Origin: SG8-4 sp964598225
GTDB lineage: Bacteria; Planctomycetota; Phycisphaerae; Sedimentisphaerales; Anaerobacaceae
NCBI GenBank assembly: GCA_964598225.1
Contig: CAZRBG010000013.1
Coordinates: 1-64,000, forward strand
DNA length: 64,000 bases
Direction: 5' to 3'
Shown here: positions 54,379-63,385 of the stretch, piece after piece
Numbering within the stretch: the stretch's first letter is position 1
Layout of the letters: each line of letters starts with the position of its first letter
Notes under the pieces: generated by a model
What the model saw: the letters and a program-made list of their open reading frames with translations, nothing else
Database searches by the model: none
What the model was told of the DNA's origin: nothing
Translations under genes and position numbers: made by a program

Positions 54379-55836
54379 ATGAACAGATTCGCACTAATTG
54401 CCGCTATCGGCTTTGTTTCCGCCGGCGTAGCCGGTGCGGCCGATATCGATGTTACAGAGAACATAATTACATCACAACTGTGGACCAACGATAATGTCTA
54501 TCACCTCAAGACCGTGATCTATGTTGAACCGGGCGCGAGTCTTACCATCCAGCCCGGAACCCTCGTTCGCGGCAACACGGAGAGCGCTCTGGTCGTGGCA
54601 AACGGCGCTCAAATCTTCGCTATGGGCACCGAGAACAGCCCGATCATTATGACCTCGGAACAGGATGACCTGACTACATGGCGGCCCTCCTGTGAAGAGT
54701 GGGGCAACCTGACCATCATGGGCGACGCCCTGATCTCGGCCAACCTTGACGGCGACGGCACGGGACAGCCAGATGGCGCCGACACTGCCCAGATGGAAGG
54801 ATTGATAGCACGGTTTGCCGGCGATACGCTTCCACTGTACGGCGGCGGAAACGATGACGACGACAGCGGTGTAGTCAGCTACGTCTCACTTCGCTACGGC
54901 GGTTTCGTGGTCAGTATAGCCAACGAGCTTAACGGTATGTCGCTCGGCGGCGTCGGCCGCGGCACAGACATGCATCACATCGACATTATGAACAACGTCG
55001 ATGACGGCATTGAAATCTGGGGCGGCACGGTTAACATAAAGTACGTCTCGATCTGGAATATCGGCGACGACAGCTTTGACCTCGACCAGGGCTACCGCGG
55101 CAAGGCCCAGTTCGGCCTGATCGTGCAGGGTTACTGCGGCACCAACAAGCAGGGCTCCGGTATCGGCGACAACTGCTTCGAGATGGACGGCGCTGAAGAC
55201 GCCGCCGCTCAGCCGTATGGAGCGGCTTTGATCTACAACTTCACCGCAATTGGCCAGCCTTTCGACGGCGACCAGGGAACAGAATGGCGCGACAACATGC
55301 GGGCCCATTTCCATAACTGTGTCTTCATGGACATTGGCGGAACCATGATCAAAGACGGCGGAAACAGTGGAGACGGCGGCGGCTATGGTTCGGCCGGCGT
55401 TCCGACTTTGGCTGAAGTTTTCAATATGCCGTATGACGTATATCCTCAGAACACCGTTGGTGTCGATCCTAACGCCTTGTACCCCAACTTCACGTCGGGC
55501 AACTGGGCGCAGTTCTCGAACTGTGTGTTCTACAACCTGGCCGAGACGGATTCGCTGGATGAGTTTGGCGTTTTAGCCGAAGGTTCCGGCAATGCTATTG
55601 CCGAGGCGGATACCATGCCGATTATGAGCATCACCCGTGAAGAGCCGGCGCTGGTAGCCGATAAGGTAATGGCCCGTGTGACCTCCCTGGATCCGCGTGC
55701 CGCCAACGATGCGGCCACCAGCGATGAAATCCTGGACGACGGATTCATCACAACGGCTCCTTATAAGGGCGCATTCCTCGACCACAACTGGCTGATCGGT
55801 TGGACCGCAGCACACGCATTCGGCATGACGCAATAA
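54379..55836 (+). CDS. Secreted right-handed beta-helix-like protein
   Basis: I place the start at ATG 54379 (485 residues), after AAGGAG and beginning the signal peptide FALIAAIGFVSAGVAGA; the frame is open upstream to 54289. The sequence holds repeated short beta-strand units (LTIQPGTLVRGNTESALVVA; VVSYVSLRYGGFVVS; VNIKYVSIWNIGDDSFDLDQ) typical of parallel beta-helix proteins. It has conserved Gly/Asp/Asn-rich turns such as GNDDDDSG. It precedes a TPR protein, TonB receptor and TonB-energy genes, so it may be a surface substrate-binding partner. No catalytic family is named. Confidence 0.82.
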   Translation: MNRFALIAAIGFVSAGVAGAADIDVTENIITSQLWTNDNVYHLKTVIYVEPGASLTIQPGTLVRGNTESALVVANGAQIFAMGTENSPIIMTSEQDDLTTWRPSCEEWGNLTIMGDALISANLDGDGTGQPDGADTAQMEGLIARFAGDTLPLYGGGNDDDDSGVVSYVSLRYGGFVVSIANELNGMSLGGVGRGTDMHHIDIMNNVDDGIEIWGGTVNIKYVSIWNIGDDSFDLDQGYRGKAQFGLIVQGYCGTNKQGSGIGDNCFEMDGAEDAAAQPYGAALIYNFTAIGQPFDGDQGTEWRDNMRAHFHNCVFMDIGGTMIKDGGNSGDGGGYGSAGVPTLAEVFNMPYDVYPQNTVGVDPNALYPNFTSGNWAQFSNCVFYNLAETDSLDEFGVLAEGSGNAIAEADTMPIMSITREEPALVADKVMARVTSLDPRAANDAATSDEILDDGFITTAPYKGAFLDHNWLIGWTAAHAFGMTQ

Positions 55837-55978
55837 GCCGGGGGCCTGATAAGATGGCGAGAATGCCCCATATGACTGGAATCACACATATGCTGATGGC
55901 AGCGCGATCTGACGTGCTGCCATCAGTTTTCTGCTTTCGGCAAACAAAAAAAGCTGTAGTTTACCTATTTATACGAAT

Positions 55979-55995
55979 TTAACACAATCCTAACA
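55979..55995 (+). promoter_or_regulatory. PhoB/PhoP-like box upstream of TPR/TonB-receptor operon
   Basis: TTAACA at 55979 and CTAACA at 55990 match the B. subtilis PhoP TTAACA-N5-TTAACA pattern closely. A -10 at the usual 9 nt is not obvious; TATTTT starts at 56010, 14 nt after the repeat. Confidence 0.5.
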
Positions 55996-56088
55996 TGCTC
56001 ATCCTTTCCTATTTTACCAATTTGTGGTAAAATATTGAATACGTCTATTAGTAGTTGTTTTACGTTCGAACCTGATGGTGGGGACTGT

Positions 56089-57312
56089 ATGAAATATAAA
56101 AAGTGTATATTTGGTCTACTTCTGGCCGTTGGAGCATGCGGCTTCGCTGCTGCGATAGATTCGCGGAGCAAGAGCCAGGCAACGGCTTGTTCAGAAGAAA
56201 CACAGCTTGAGCCGTACAAGCTTGAGATGCTGGACCTGGCCTTTGAGGCGGCTTCGGCGATGCCTGTGCTCCCGCACATCAAGAACCGCTCGCGGGCGCA
56301 GGAAGAAGTGGTGGTAACCTGTCTTGAACTTGAACAACCGACCATAGCACTTAGGTATGTCGAGCATATCGACAACTGGCGGCGTGGTGCGGCCTATGCT
56401 GATGTGGGTTCCTATCTTGCACAACACGGGACAATGAAAGAGAAAGTTAAACCTTACCTGGATAAAGCGGCTCAGGAAGCCGGGCGCACGGAGGGATGGC
56501 GCAAGGATCGAATAAGAGTCAAGATAGCCCGAGCATACACCTTTTTGCAACAGCATCAACAAGCTCAATCATTCACTGCCGACTTGGAGGAATCCGAAGC
56601 ATCGGCAGCGGCAAGAGTCGAGGCGATGGTTTGCCCGAAAGATTCATTTGAACAGCAAATGAAGGATTTGGATGCTCTTGTTTCAGAAAAAAACTTCGAC
56701 ACGGCCAGAAATGCCCTTAGCGCATATTCCGAACTCTATGAGGGTTTCTATACAAATGACAAGCAACGGGAGCTTATCGAAGAAAAGATAAGGACCTCCT
56801 GGGAAATTATGCCGATCTTCATCCGGATTAATTTGCTGATGGAGTTAGCGGATTCCTCTATTTCTCATTCTGAGCCGGCGAAAGCACTTGAGTTGATCGA
56901 TGAGGCCGGCGAAATGATGGGCTCGGCGAATTGGCAACTACGTTTTGAAATTCCGCTGAGGGCCGCACTATCCGGGCTCCGCTTTAGAGCCGGTGACGAA
57001 GATAAAGCAAGGACCGGGGTTGAACACGCTCTCAACAAGTTTGATAAGAATCGCAAGAAGGTTGTGAATATCTATCGGGCCGGGATACTTCGGTCCATCG
57101 CGGAAGCATATCAGGCGATGGGCGATACCGGGACCGCACGAAGTATTTACGAGCGTGCTCTCGAGGCCGGGATTGAGAATCCCAATTCCCGGCCGCGTGC
57201 AGAAGATTTAACTGCTACCTGCTGTTCCATGGCTCTCTATGCAGTTGAACCAAATGCCGAGTTGTGGAACCTGATTCGCAGGATTCACAGTAATTTAGGC
57301 GATCCCTGGTAG
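56089..57312 (+). CDS. Exported tetratricopeptide-repeat-like protein
   Basis: The start at ATG 56089 (407 residues) follows a GGGGA site and opens a signal peptide (KCIFGLLLAVGACGFAAA). The body is all-helical with TPR-like helix pairs, for example AAYADVGSYLAQHGTMKEKV, ALELIDEAGEMMGSANWQLR and SIAEAYQAMGDTGTARSIYE. TPR proteins of this type accompany TonB systems in DUF3450 clusters. It is followed 100 bp later by the TonB-dependent receptor. Confidence 0.82.
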   Translation: MKYKKCIFGLLLAVGACGFAAAIDSRSKSQATACSEETQLEPYKLEMLDLAFEAASAMPVLPHIKNRSRAQEEVVVTCLELEQPTIALRYVEHIDNWRRGAAYADVGSYLAQHGTMKEKVKPYLDKAAQEAGRTEGWRKDRIRVKIARAYTFLQQHQQAQSFTADLEESEASAAARVEAMVCPKDSFEQQMKDLDALVSEKNFDTARNALSAYSELYEGFYTNDKQRELIEEKIRTSWEIMPIFIRINLLMELADSSISHSEPAKALELIDEAGEMMGSANWQLRFEIPLRAALSGLRFRAGDEDKARTGVEHALNKFDKNRKKVVNIYRAGILRSIAEAYQAMGDTGTARSIYERALEAGIENPNSRPRAEDLTATCCSMALYAVEPNAELWNLIRRIHSNLGDPW

Positions 57313-57412
57313 TTCTCGGAGTCTTGCTAAGAGCGTCTGAGTTTTGAAGGCTTGCAGGCAATGAGCCTTCAAATTGGTAAAGGGTGATGAATTTCATTGG
57401 AGTAGGCGAAGG

Positions 57413-60376
57413 GTGAAAAGACATGTCCCCAGTGAAGTCGGGGGATTCGTCGGATTTAATCCACGATCTGTCGCACTGATTTTAGCAGTGTTGCTCTGTG
57501 TAGCGTCCATTCTTTCAGCACAGCAGGTCGGCGGCATTCGCGGCACGGTATACGACAAAGATTTTGACGTACCGCTGGCCTCTGCTCAAGTGCTCATAGT
57601 CGAAACCGGCGAGAAAACCACAACCACCGACGAAGGCAATTACGTCTTCGGAGAAGTGGCCCCCGGTACCTATACACTGGCTTTTTCAAAAGAAGGATAC
57701 ACACGTCAGTTAATATCCAACGTGACGGTCTCGGCTGGCCAAATGAACGATGTCAGCGCCTCGCTGGCCGGTGAATTCACGGAAATGGAAGAGTTCGTGG
57801 TGCAGGACCTGGCGCTGGGAGGCGGTACCGAGATACAACTGCTGCAATTGAGAGCGCAGGTTCCGTCGTTTCTGGATTCGATCGGCTCAGAGGTGATGAG
57901 TCAAGCAGGTGTAAGCGATGCCGCAAGTGCGCTGCGGTTGGTTTCCGGTGCAACAGTCGAGGATGGCAAATACGCTGTGGTCCGCGGCCTGCCCGACCGT
58001 TACGTCAGTTCCCAGTTGAACTCGGTGCGCCTGCCGACGGCCGATGTCGATAAGCGTGCCGTTCAGCTCGATCAGTTTCCCGCGGCCCTGGTTGAGAGCA
58101 TACAGGTCAAGAAAACGTTCACTCCCGACCAGCAGGGCGACGCCTCCGGCGGTGCGGTGAACGTGGTGCTCAAAGGAATTCCCCGAGAACGGGTTTTGAG
58201 GTTCAAGGGAACTGCGGAATACAACTCACAGGTGCGCGGGCGCGACGACTTCCTCACTTACCGCGGCGGAGGTCCCAACTTCCTGGGAATCGACGACGAC
58301 AGGGATATTCCCGGCAATGGCATATTCGAGGGGCCGATGGGAACACATCGAGACGATGCGCCCCTCTTTCACTACAGCGGATCCGCCACCTTTGGCGACG
58401 TTTATGAATATGACACTGGTCTTCGAATCGGCGCAATCGGAAGCACGTACTACAAACGAGAGCAGTCCTATTTTGAAGACGGAAAAAATGACATATACGA
58501 GGCGGTGCTTGAGAACGGAACTTACGTCATGAAGCCATTTATTGCCGATGGCGATGTGACAAGCCTCTTCGATGTAACAGAGGGCGTCGATTCGGTGAAA
58601 TGGGGCCTCATGGGAGCATTGGGCGCTGAATTCGACCGCCATGCTTTTACCCTGCTTTTCATGCGGACCCAGGTCGCCGAGGATGAGGCAAGTCTTCTGG
58701 AGGATACGCGAGGTAGAGCGATCTTCGGCACTGAAGACGATCCCGGTGCATTTCCTTTTCATCGCAATCAGACGCTGGAATATATCGAGCGCAGCCAGAC
58801 CACGGTTCAACTTAAAGGGCGGCACACACTGCCCGCACCGGCGCTTGAATTTTGTTTCGCACGCACAGGAGACCTTGAGCCCGAGATCGACTGGACACTG
58901 GCTCACAGCGTCGCCAGGCTGGACAGCCCGGACAAACGAGTGTTCAGCTCCAAATGGCAGCCCGAACGGGTAGTACCGCTGCCACCTCCTCTTGATGACC
59001 TTGTGTTTCCACCGGTCTACACCGGCTTCGACCCCGGCGGCAGCGGAGAGAGCTTCGCTCAGCGTATCTGGAAAGACATTCGCGAAGACAGCGACCAGGT
59101 ACAAGTCAACGGAAAACTGCCGTTCGAGCAGTGGAGTGGAGAGGAAGGATATTTCCAGACAGGCCTGTTCAATGACCAGGTAGATCGTGAGTTCGATCAG
59201 GACAGCTTCATTTACGACACCGGCGGTTCTTTCGAAGCACCGTGGGAGGTGCTTTGGACCGACTTCTTCGTCGGTCAGAATCCGGAAATTAACGATTCCG
59301 ACGAAGATGTCGATTATACCGGTAAGCAAAACATCTCCGCCTGGTACTACATGTTCGATCTGCCATTCACCGCCGATTTCAAATTCATCGGGGGCCAGCG
59401 GTTCGAATCCACAGAGCTTAACATCACAAATGAACCCGAGAGTACCAACGCAAGATACCTTCCCCCGGACGGAACCGGCTGGACCCGCTTCGGGCCGGAA
59501 GCTGACGTCGAGTTCTCCCAGGATGACATCCTTCCCTCGGTTGGTTTCGAATACACTCCTATAGAAAAAGTCAAGCTTCGAGCCTCATACAGCGAAACCG
59601 TGGCGCGTCAGACATTCAAGGAATTATCTCCGGTGATGCAGTTTGAGTTTCTGGGCGCCGACATATTCGTCGGAAATCCGGAATTGACCATGAGTGCTCT
59701 GAAAAATTACGATCTGCGAATCGATTACGAGCCTTATACCGGTGGTCTTCTATCGGCTTCCTGGTTCCGTAAGGACATTACGAATCCTATAGAAGTTGTG
59801 CAGCGGTTCCAGGCTTCACTGTTCTATACGACTCCGGTTAATTACCCTGAGGGCTGGCTCGAAGGTTATGAACTGGAGGCCCGACAGGACCTTGGGCGGT
59901 TTTGGGACTCACTGGAAGGCTTTTCAGCCGGAGCTAACGCCACCATCATCAACTCGGAAGTTACGCTGCCGGCCGATGAGGCGGCCGATTTTGCTGCCAT
60001 AGGCGTACCGATTCAAACCCGCGATATGACCAACGCGCCCGAGTTCCTGTACAACCTGAATCTCACCTATGAGAGTCCGGAATACGGCACACGGGTCGGC
60101 ATTTTCTACACCGTCCGAGGCGATACTCTGGCCGAAGGCGGCGTCGCATTAGGCAGGGAATTCCTGCCGGATGTTTACGAGAAACAGTTCGGAACGCTCA
60201 ACATAGGAGTAACCCAGCCGGTAGGAGAACATTGTAAGATCGCTTTCCAGGCCAAAAATATCACTAATCCCGAAATCCAGCGTGTCTATCGTTCCGATTT
60301 TGTTGAAGGTGATACGGTCAAAACCTCCTTCAAAAGAGGCGTAGATCTTAACCTGAGTCTGATTTACGAGTTTTAG
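57413..60376 (+). CDS. TonB-dependent outer-membrane receptor
   Basis: The protein (about 987 residues from GTG 57413, with GGAG upstream; the frame opens at 57374) has a signal peptide and a carboxypeptidase-regulatory-like domain (VGGIRGTVYDKDFDVPLASA, TTTTDEGNYVFGEVAPGTYT, residues about 40-120). The plug (VRGLPDRYVSSQLNSVRLPT; GDASGGAVNVVLKG) and barrel follow, ending in the C-terminal aromatic strand DLNLSLIYEF. It imports a nutrient across the outer membrane using TonB energy. The regulatory-like N-terminal domain is typical of receptors for larger substrates. It precedes DUF3450/ExbB-type genes that would power it. Confidence 0.95.
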   Translation: MKRHVPSEVGGFVGFNPRSVALILAVLLCVASILSAQQVGGIRGTVYDKDFDVPLASAQVLIVETGEKTTTTDEGNYVFGEVAPGTYTLAFSKEGYTRQLISNVTVSAGQMNDVSASLAGEFTEMEEFVVQDLALGGGTEIQLLQLRAQVPSFLDSIGSEVMSQAGVSDAASALRLVSGATVEDGKYAVVRGLPDRYVSSQLNSVRLPTADVDKRAVQLDQFPAALVESIQVKKTFTPDQQGDASGGAVNVVLKGIPRERVLRFKGTAEYNSQVRGRDDFLTYRGGGPNFLGIDDDRDIPGNGIFEGPMGTHRDDAPLFHYSGSATFGDVYEYDTGLRIGAIGSTYYKREQSYFEDGKNDIYEAVLENGTYVMKPFIADGDVTSLFDVTEGVDSVKWGLMGALGAEFDRHAFTLLFMRTQVAEDEASLLEDTRGRAIFGTEDDPGAFPFHRNQTLEYIERSQTTVQLKGRHTLPAPALEFCFARTGDLEPEIDWTLAHSVARLDSPDKRVFSSKWQPERVVPLPPPLDDLVFPPVYTGFDPGGSGESFAQRIWKDIREDSDQVQVNGKLPFEQWSGEEGYFQTGLFNDQVDREFDQDSFIYDTGGSFEAPWEVLWTDFFVGQNPEINDSDEDVDYTGKQNISAWYYMFDLPFTADFKFIGGQRFESTELNITNEPESTNARYLPPDGTGWTRFGPEADVEFSQDDILPSVGFEYTPIEKVKLRASYSETVARQTFKELSPVMQFEFLGADIFVGNPELTMSALKNYDLRIDYEPYTGGLLSASWFRKDITNPIEVVQRFQASLFYTTPVNYPEGWLEGYELEARQDLGRFWDSLEGFSAGANATIINSEVTLPADEAADFAAIGVPIQTRDMTNAPEFLYNLNLTYESPEYGTRVGIFYTVRGDTLAEGGVALGREFLPDVYEKQFGTLNIGVTQPVGEHCKIAFQAKNITNPEIQRVYRSDFVEGDTVKTSFKRGVDLNLSLIYEF

Positions 60377-60443
60377 AAGAGTCTTGTCCGCCGGCTTCTC
60401 TTTCTCCGATCGCTTGAGCATTCACCCTTAATTAATTCAATTT

Positions 60444-60486
60444 TAGCCATCTCTTAATAAAGCTCTAACATGATATCAGTAGTATT
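60444..60486 (+). promoter_or_regulatory. PhoB/PhoP-like box and -10 upstream of the DUF3450-ExbB operon
   Basis: TTAGCC (60444), TTAATA (60455) and CTAACA (60466) are each 11 bp apart. After exactly 9 nt, TAGTAT (60481-60486) could be the -10. The DUF3450 gene starts at 60570. Confidence 0.5.
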
Positions 60487-60569
60487 AGTGTGTCAAGAAG
60501 GTGGTTTCAGTATTCTTCAACTTGATATTGTTGCTACTGGAACCAATTTCCATGAATGAGAGGTAAATA

Positions 60570-61343
60570 GTGACAAAGATACATTGTCGTATACCGATTA
60601 TCATAGCGATAACAGCAGCCCTTGGCTCGGCTGAAGGGCCAGTTGTAAGGGACAGCGTTGAAGATACGCGAGCGGCGCTCGAGAAATGGGTCGAGACCAG
60701 AAAGACGATCTCGAAGGAAAAGCAGGATTGGGCCCTCGAACGGGAAATACTCGAAGAGCGGATAAAACTGGTGCAGCGCGAAATCAAATCGTTGCGCGAA
60801 AAGATCAGTGAGGCCGAGAAGAGCATCAGCGACACCGACGAAAAACGTGCAGAGCTGATGGATGAGAACAATAAGCTTAAGAGTGCTTCCGAAATGCTAA
60901 CCGGCACAGTAACCGAACTCGAAGCCAAAACCATTGCGTTGAACAAGCAGTTGCCCGATCCCATACGTGAGCGGGTCAAACCTGTCAGCCAGCTCCTTCC
61001 GGATGATCCCAACGATACGCAACTGTCACTTGCCCAGCGTTTTCAAAACGTAATCGGGGTGCTGAACGAAGTGAATAAGTTCAACCTCGAGATCACGGTA
61101 ACCAGCGAAAGGCGCACAATAGCCGGCGGAAAAGAAGCTGAGGTCACAGCGCTTTATGTCGGTCTCGGCCAAGCTTACTACACAGGGGCCAACGGCACTA
61201 TTGCCGGAGTGGGCCGCCCTTCGGAGCAAGGTTGGAATTGGATACCCGCTGATGAGGAAGCGGACAAAATAGCCGATGCTGTAGCTATTTTGAAAAATGA
61301 AATGGTGGCCGGCTTTGTCCCGCTGCCGGTAAAGGTTAAATAA
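60570..61343 (+). CDS. DUF3450 family periplasmic coiled-coil protein
   Basis: The 257-residue protein starts at GTG after GAGAGG. It has a signal peptide and a long coiled coil (residues about 30-125, EKQDWALEREILEERIKLVQ, REIKSLREKISEAEKSISD), then a C-terminal globular part (EVTALYVGLGQAYYTGANGT). DUF3450 proteins are encoded with TtpC, ExbB2, ExbD2 and TonB2 in gamma-proteobacterial TonB systems. That matches this neighbourhood. It lies 8 bp upstream of the TtpC-like gene. Confidence 0.88.
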   Translation: MTKIHCRIPIIIAITAALGSAEGPVVRDSVEDTRAALEKWVETRKTISKEKQDWALEREILEERIKLVQREIKSLREKISEAEKSISDTDEKRAELMDENNKLKSASEMLTGTVTELEAKTIALNKQLPDPIRERVKPVSQLLPDDPNDTQLSLAQRFQNVIGVLNEVNKFNLEITVTSERRTIAGGKEAEVTALYVGLGQAYYTGANGTIAGVGRPSEQGWNWIPADEEADKIADAVAILKNEMVAGFVPLPVKVK

Positions 61344-61351
61344 AGCTAATA

Positions 61352-63385
61352 ATGAACACAAAGACAAAGTCAACTTTTGCTCATGCGCTTGCAGTACGCA
61401 GCCTCTGTAAAGCGAAGATTAGTAATGCAGGCAGATTTGTTCTGTTAATGCTGGCTTTTCTGCTTCTATTCTCGCCGATGCCTGTTGGTACTGCCACGGC
61501 TCAGAATAGCGCAGATCCCGATTCGTCTGCGCCGTCCGATGCTGACGCCGGCAAGTTTGGCCAGGTGGAAAAATCCGTCCGGCAGCAGCTTGCGGACAGC
61601 CTCGACGAATTGGCTAGACTGCGTGACGAAATCAAGAACCAGAAGATCCCGCTCGGTCAGAAGCTCACAGCGCTCGAAGATGAATTAAGCGAGGTAAGGA
61701 GTGAATATCAGCGGGTTTCCCAGATGGTCGATACCCGCACGCTCGATCTGACCAATCTGCGTTCGGAGATTAAATCGCGAAAAGAAGAGAGAACGTATCT
61801 CCTCAACAGCCTCCTGAGCCCCTACGTGCAAAACTTCGAAACGCGGTTGCACATTGCCGAGATGCAGCGATACAAAGAACCGCTTGAAGAGGCCAAGCTT
61901 GCGCTCGAAAATCAAAATCTGAGCGACATCGAGATTTATAAGGCCCAAACCGACCTCGTCGAAGCTTCACTCGAACGCCTCTCCGACGCTCTCGGCGGGG
62001 GTCGTTTTGAAGGTAGTGCAATTGACACTTCGGGTTTGGTTAAGCCGGGCGCCTTTGTTATCATAGGCCCTGCGGCGCTCTTCCGCTCCCAGGACGGGGA
62101 AACCGTCGGCACTGTCGAGCAGCGCCTCGGTTCGCTGGAACCGACGGTGGTGGCCTTTGAATCGCCGGAAATGACGGAATCAGCCGCCGAGACGGTTAAG
62201 GCTGGCGAAGGCAAATTCCCGCTCGATCCCACACTGGGCAACGCGCACAAGATCGAAGCCACAAAACAGACCGTCTGGGAGCATGTCAGCAAGGGCGGCC
62301 CTGTTATGTATCCGATTCTCACTCTGGCTGCCGCCGCGATGTTGGTGGCGACATTCAAGTGGTGGGAGCTTTCGCGAGTACCCAAGCCGTCGGAGAGCCG
62401 CGTTGGTTCGCTTCTTGATGCCGTAGCCGAGCACGACGAAGAAAAGGCCGCTGCGGAAGCCGCGGCTATTGGCGGGCCGACCGGAGAGATGTTGTCTGCC
62501 GGTGTCGAGCACATCAAAGAGCCGCCCGCTCTGATTGAAGAAGTGATGTACGAGAAGATTCTCACGGCTAAAATGCGGCTACAGCGTTTTCTGCCTTTTG
62601 TCGCTATCAGTGCGGCCGCGGCGCCGCTGCTGGGGTTGCTCGGTACCGTAACCGGCATTATTAATACCTTCAAACTGATAACAGTCTTCGGCTCCGGCGA
62701 TGTAAAGACCCTTTCGGGCGGTATTTCCGAAGCACTCATTACAACCGAGTTCGGATTGATCGTGGCTATCCCGTCCCTGTTGCTGCATGCGTTTCTCTCG
62801 CGAAAGGCGCGAGGTATGATTGCCCGAATGGAGAAGACCGCCATTTCCTTCATCAATCAGATCAGCAAGACACCATATAAACAGAACGGCACATCCGAAA
62901 TGCTGGCCGACATGCCCGCTGCGGTGGCGCGGGAAGTTTTGCGAGGTCTAAAGCGAGGAAACGGCAAGGAGAGCGCACAACTGTCGCGCTATTCTAAAGA
63001 CTCGGCCGGCAGCATTATGGACCCGAAAGTCGTCACCATAGCCAATACTGCCACGGTGGCCGAAGCAATCGGCATGATCCGAAGCGCTGAACTTGATGAG
63101 GACGCTCCGGCCGTGTTTGTCACAGATGATAAAGGCAAGTACATCGGAGACATACGCATCCATAAGCTTTTGACCCGCCCTGAACAGGTTGGTATTGATT
63201 CTTTGGTGGATCGAGACGCGATGTTCGTACGTGTCGATACAAACACCGAGCGGTTGAAGCAACTCTTTAAGCAGCACGACCTCGTTACCGTGCCGGTACT
63301 CAATGAAGTTGATCAGCCGGTGGGGCGGATTACGATTGATCGTGTGAATGGAGATACTACAGAGAGAAGGAGCATCGAGAGATGA
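61352..63385 (+). CDS. TtpC-like MotA/TolQ/ExbB protein with C-terminal MgtE-like CBS domains
   Basis: The 677-residue protein has a signal peptide (LLMLAFLLLFSPMPVGTATA) and a coiled coil of about 150 residues (residues about 65-210), as in TtpC of TonB2 systems. A TolQ/ExbB-type membrane core follows (about 310-520; PLLGLLGTVTGIINTFKLI, ISEALITTEFGLIVAIP). Unusually, the last 150 residues read like the junction of the MgtE N-domain and CBS pair: AREVLRGLKRGN, YSKDSAGSIMDPKVVTIANT, VFVTDDKGKYIGDIRIHKL, MFVRVDTNTERLKQLFKQHD and VPVLNEVDQPVGRITID. The start codon at 61352 follows the DUF3450 stop closely. Confidence 0.9.
   Translation: MNTKTKSTFAHALAVRSLCKAKISNAGRFVLLMLAFLLLFSPMPVGTATAQNSADPDSSAPSDADAGKFGQVEKSVRQQLADSLDELARLRDEIKNQKIPLGQKLTALEDELSEVRSEYQRVSQMVDTRTLDLTNLRSEIKSRKEERTYLLNSLLSPYVQNFETRLHIAEMQRYKEPLEEAKLALENQNLSDIEIYKAQTDLVEASLERLSDALGGGRFEGSAIDTSGLVKPGAFVIIGPAALFRSQDGETVGTVEQRLGSLEPTVVAFESPEMTESAAETVKAGEGKFPLDPTLGNAHKIEATKQTVWEHVSKGGPVMYPILTLAAAAMLVATFKWWELSRVPKPSESRVGSLLDAVAEHDEEKAAAEAAAIGGPTGEMLSAGVEHIKEPPALIEEVMYEKILTAKMRLQRFLPFVAISAAAAPLLGLLGTVTGIINTFKLITVFGSGDVKTLSGGISEALITTEFGLIVAIPSLLLHAFLSRKARGMIARMEKTAISFINQISKTPYKQNGTSEMLADMPAAVAREVLRGLKRGNGKESAQLSRYSKDSAGSIMDPKVVTIANTATVAEAIGMIRSAELDEDAPAVFVTDDKGKYIGDIRIHKLLTRPEQVGIDSLVDRDAMFVRVDTNTERLKQLFKQHDLVTVPVLNEVDQPVGRITIDRVNGDTTERRSIER

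Noticed and set aside
58226..59329. 367-codon minus-strand ORF within the TonB receptor gene
   Set aside because: Entirely antisense to a well-supported receptor, with no ribosome binding site or recognisable domain.
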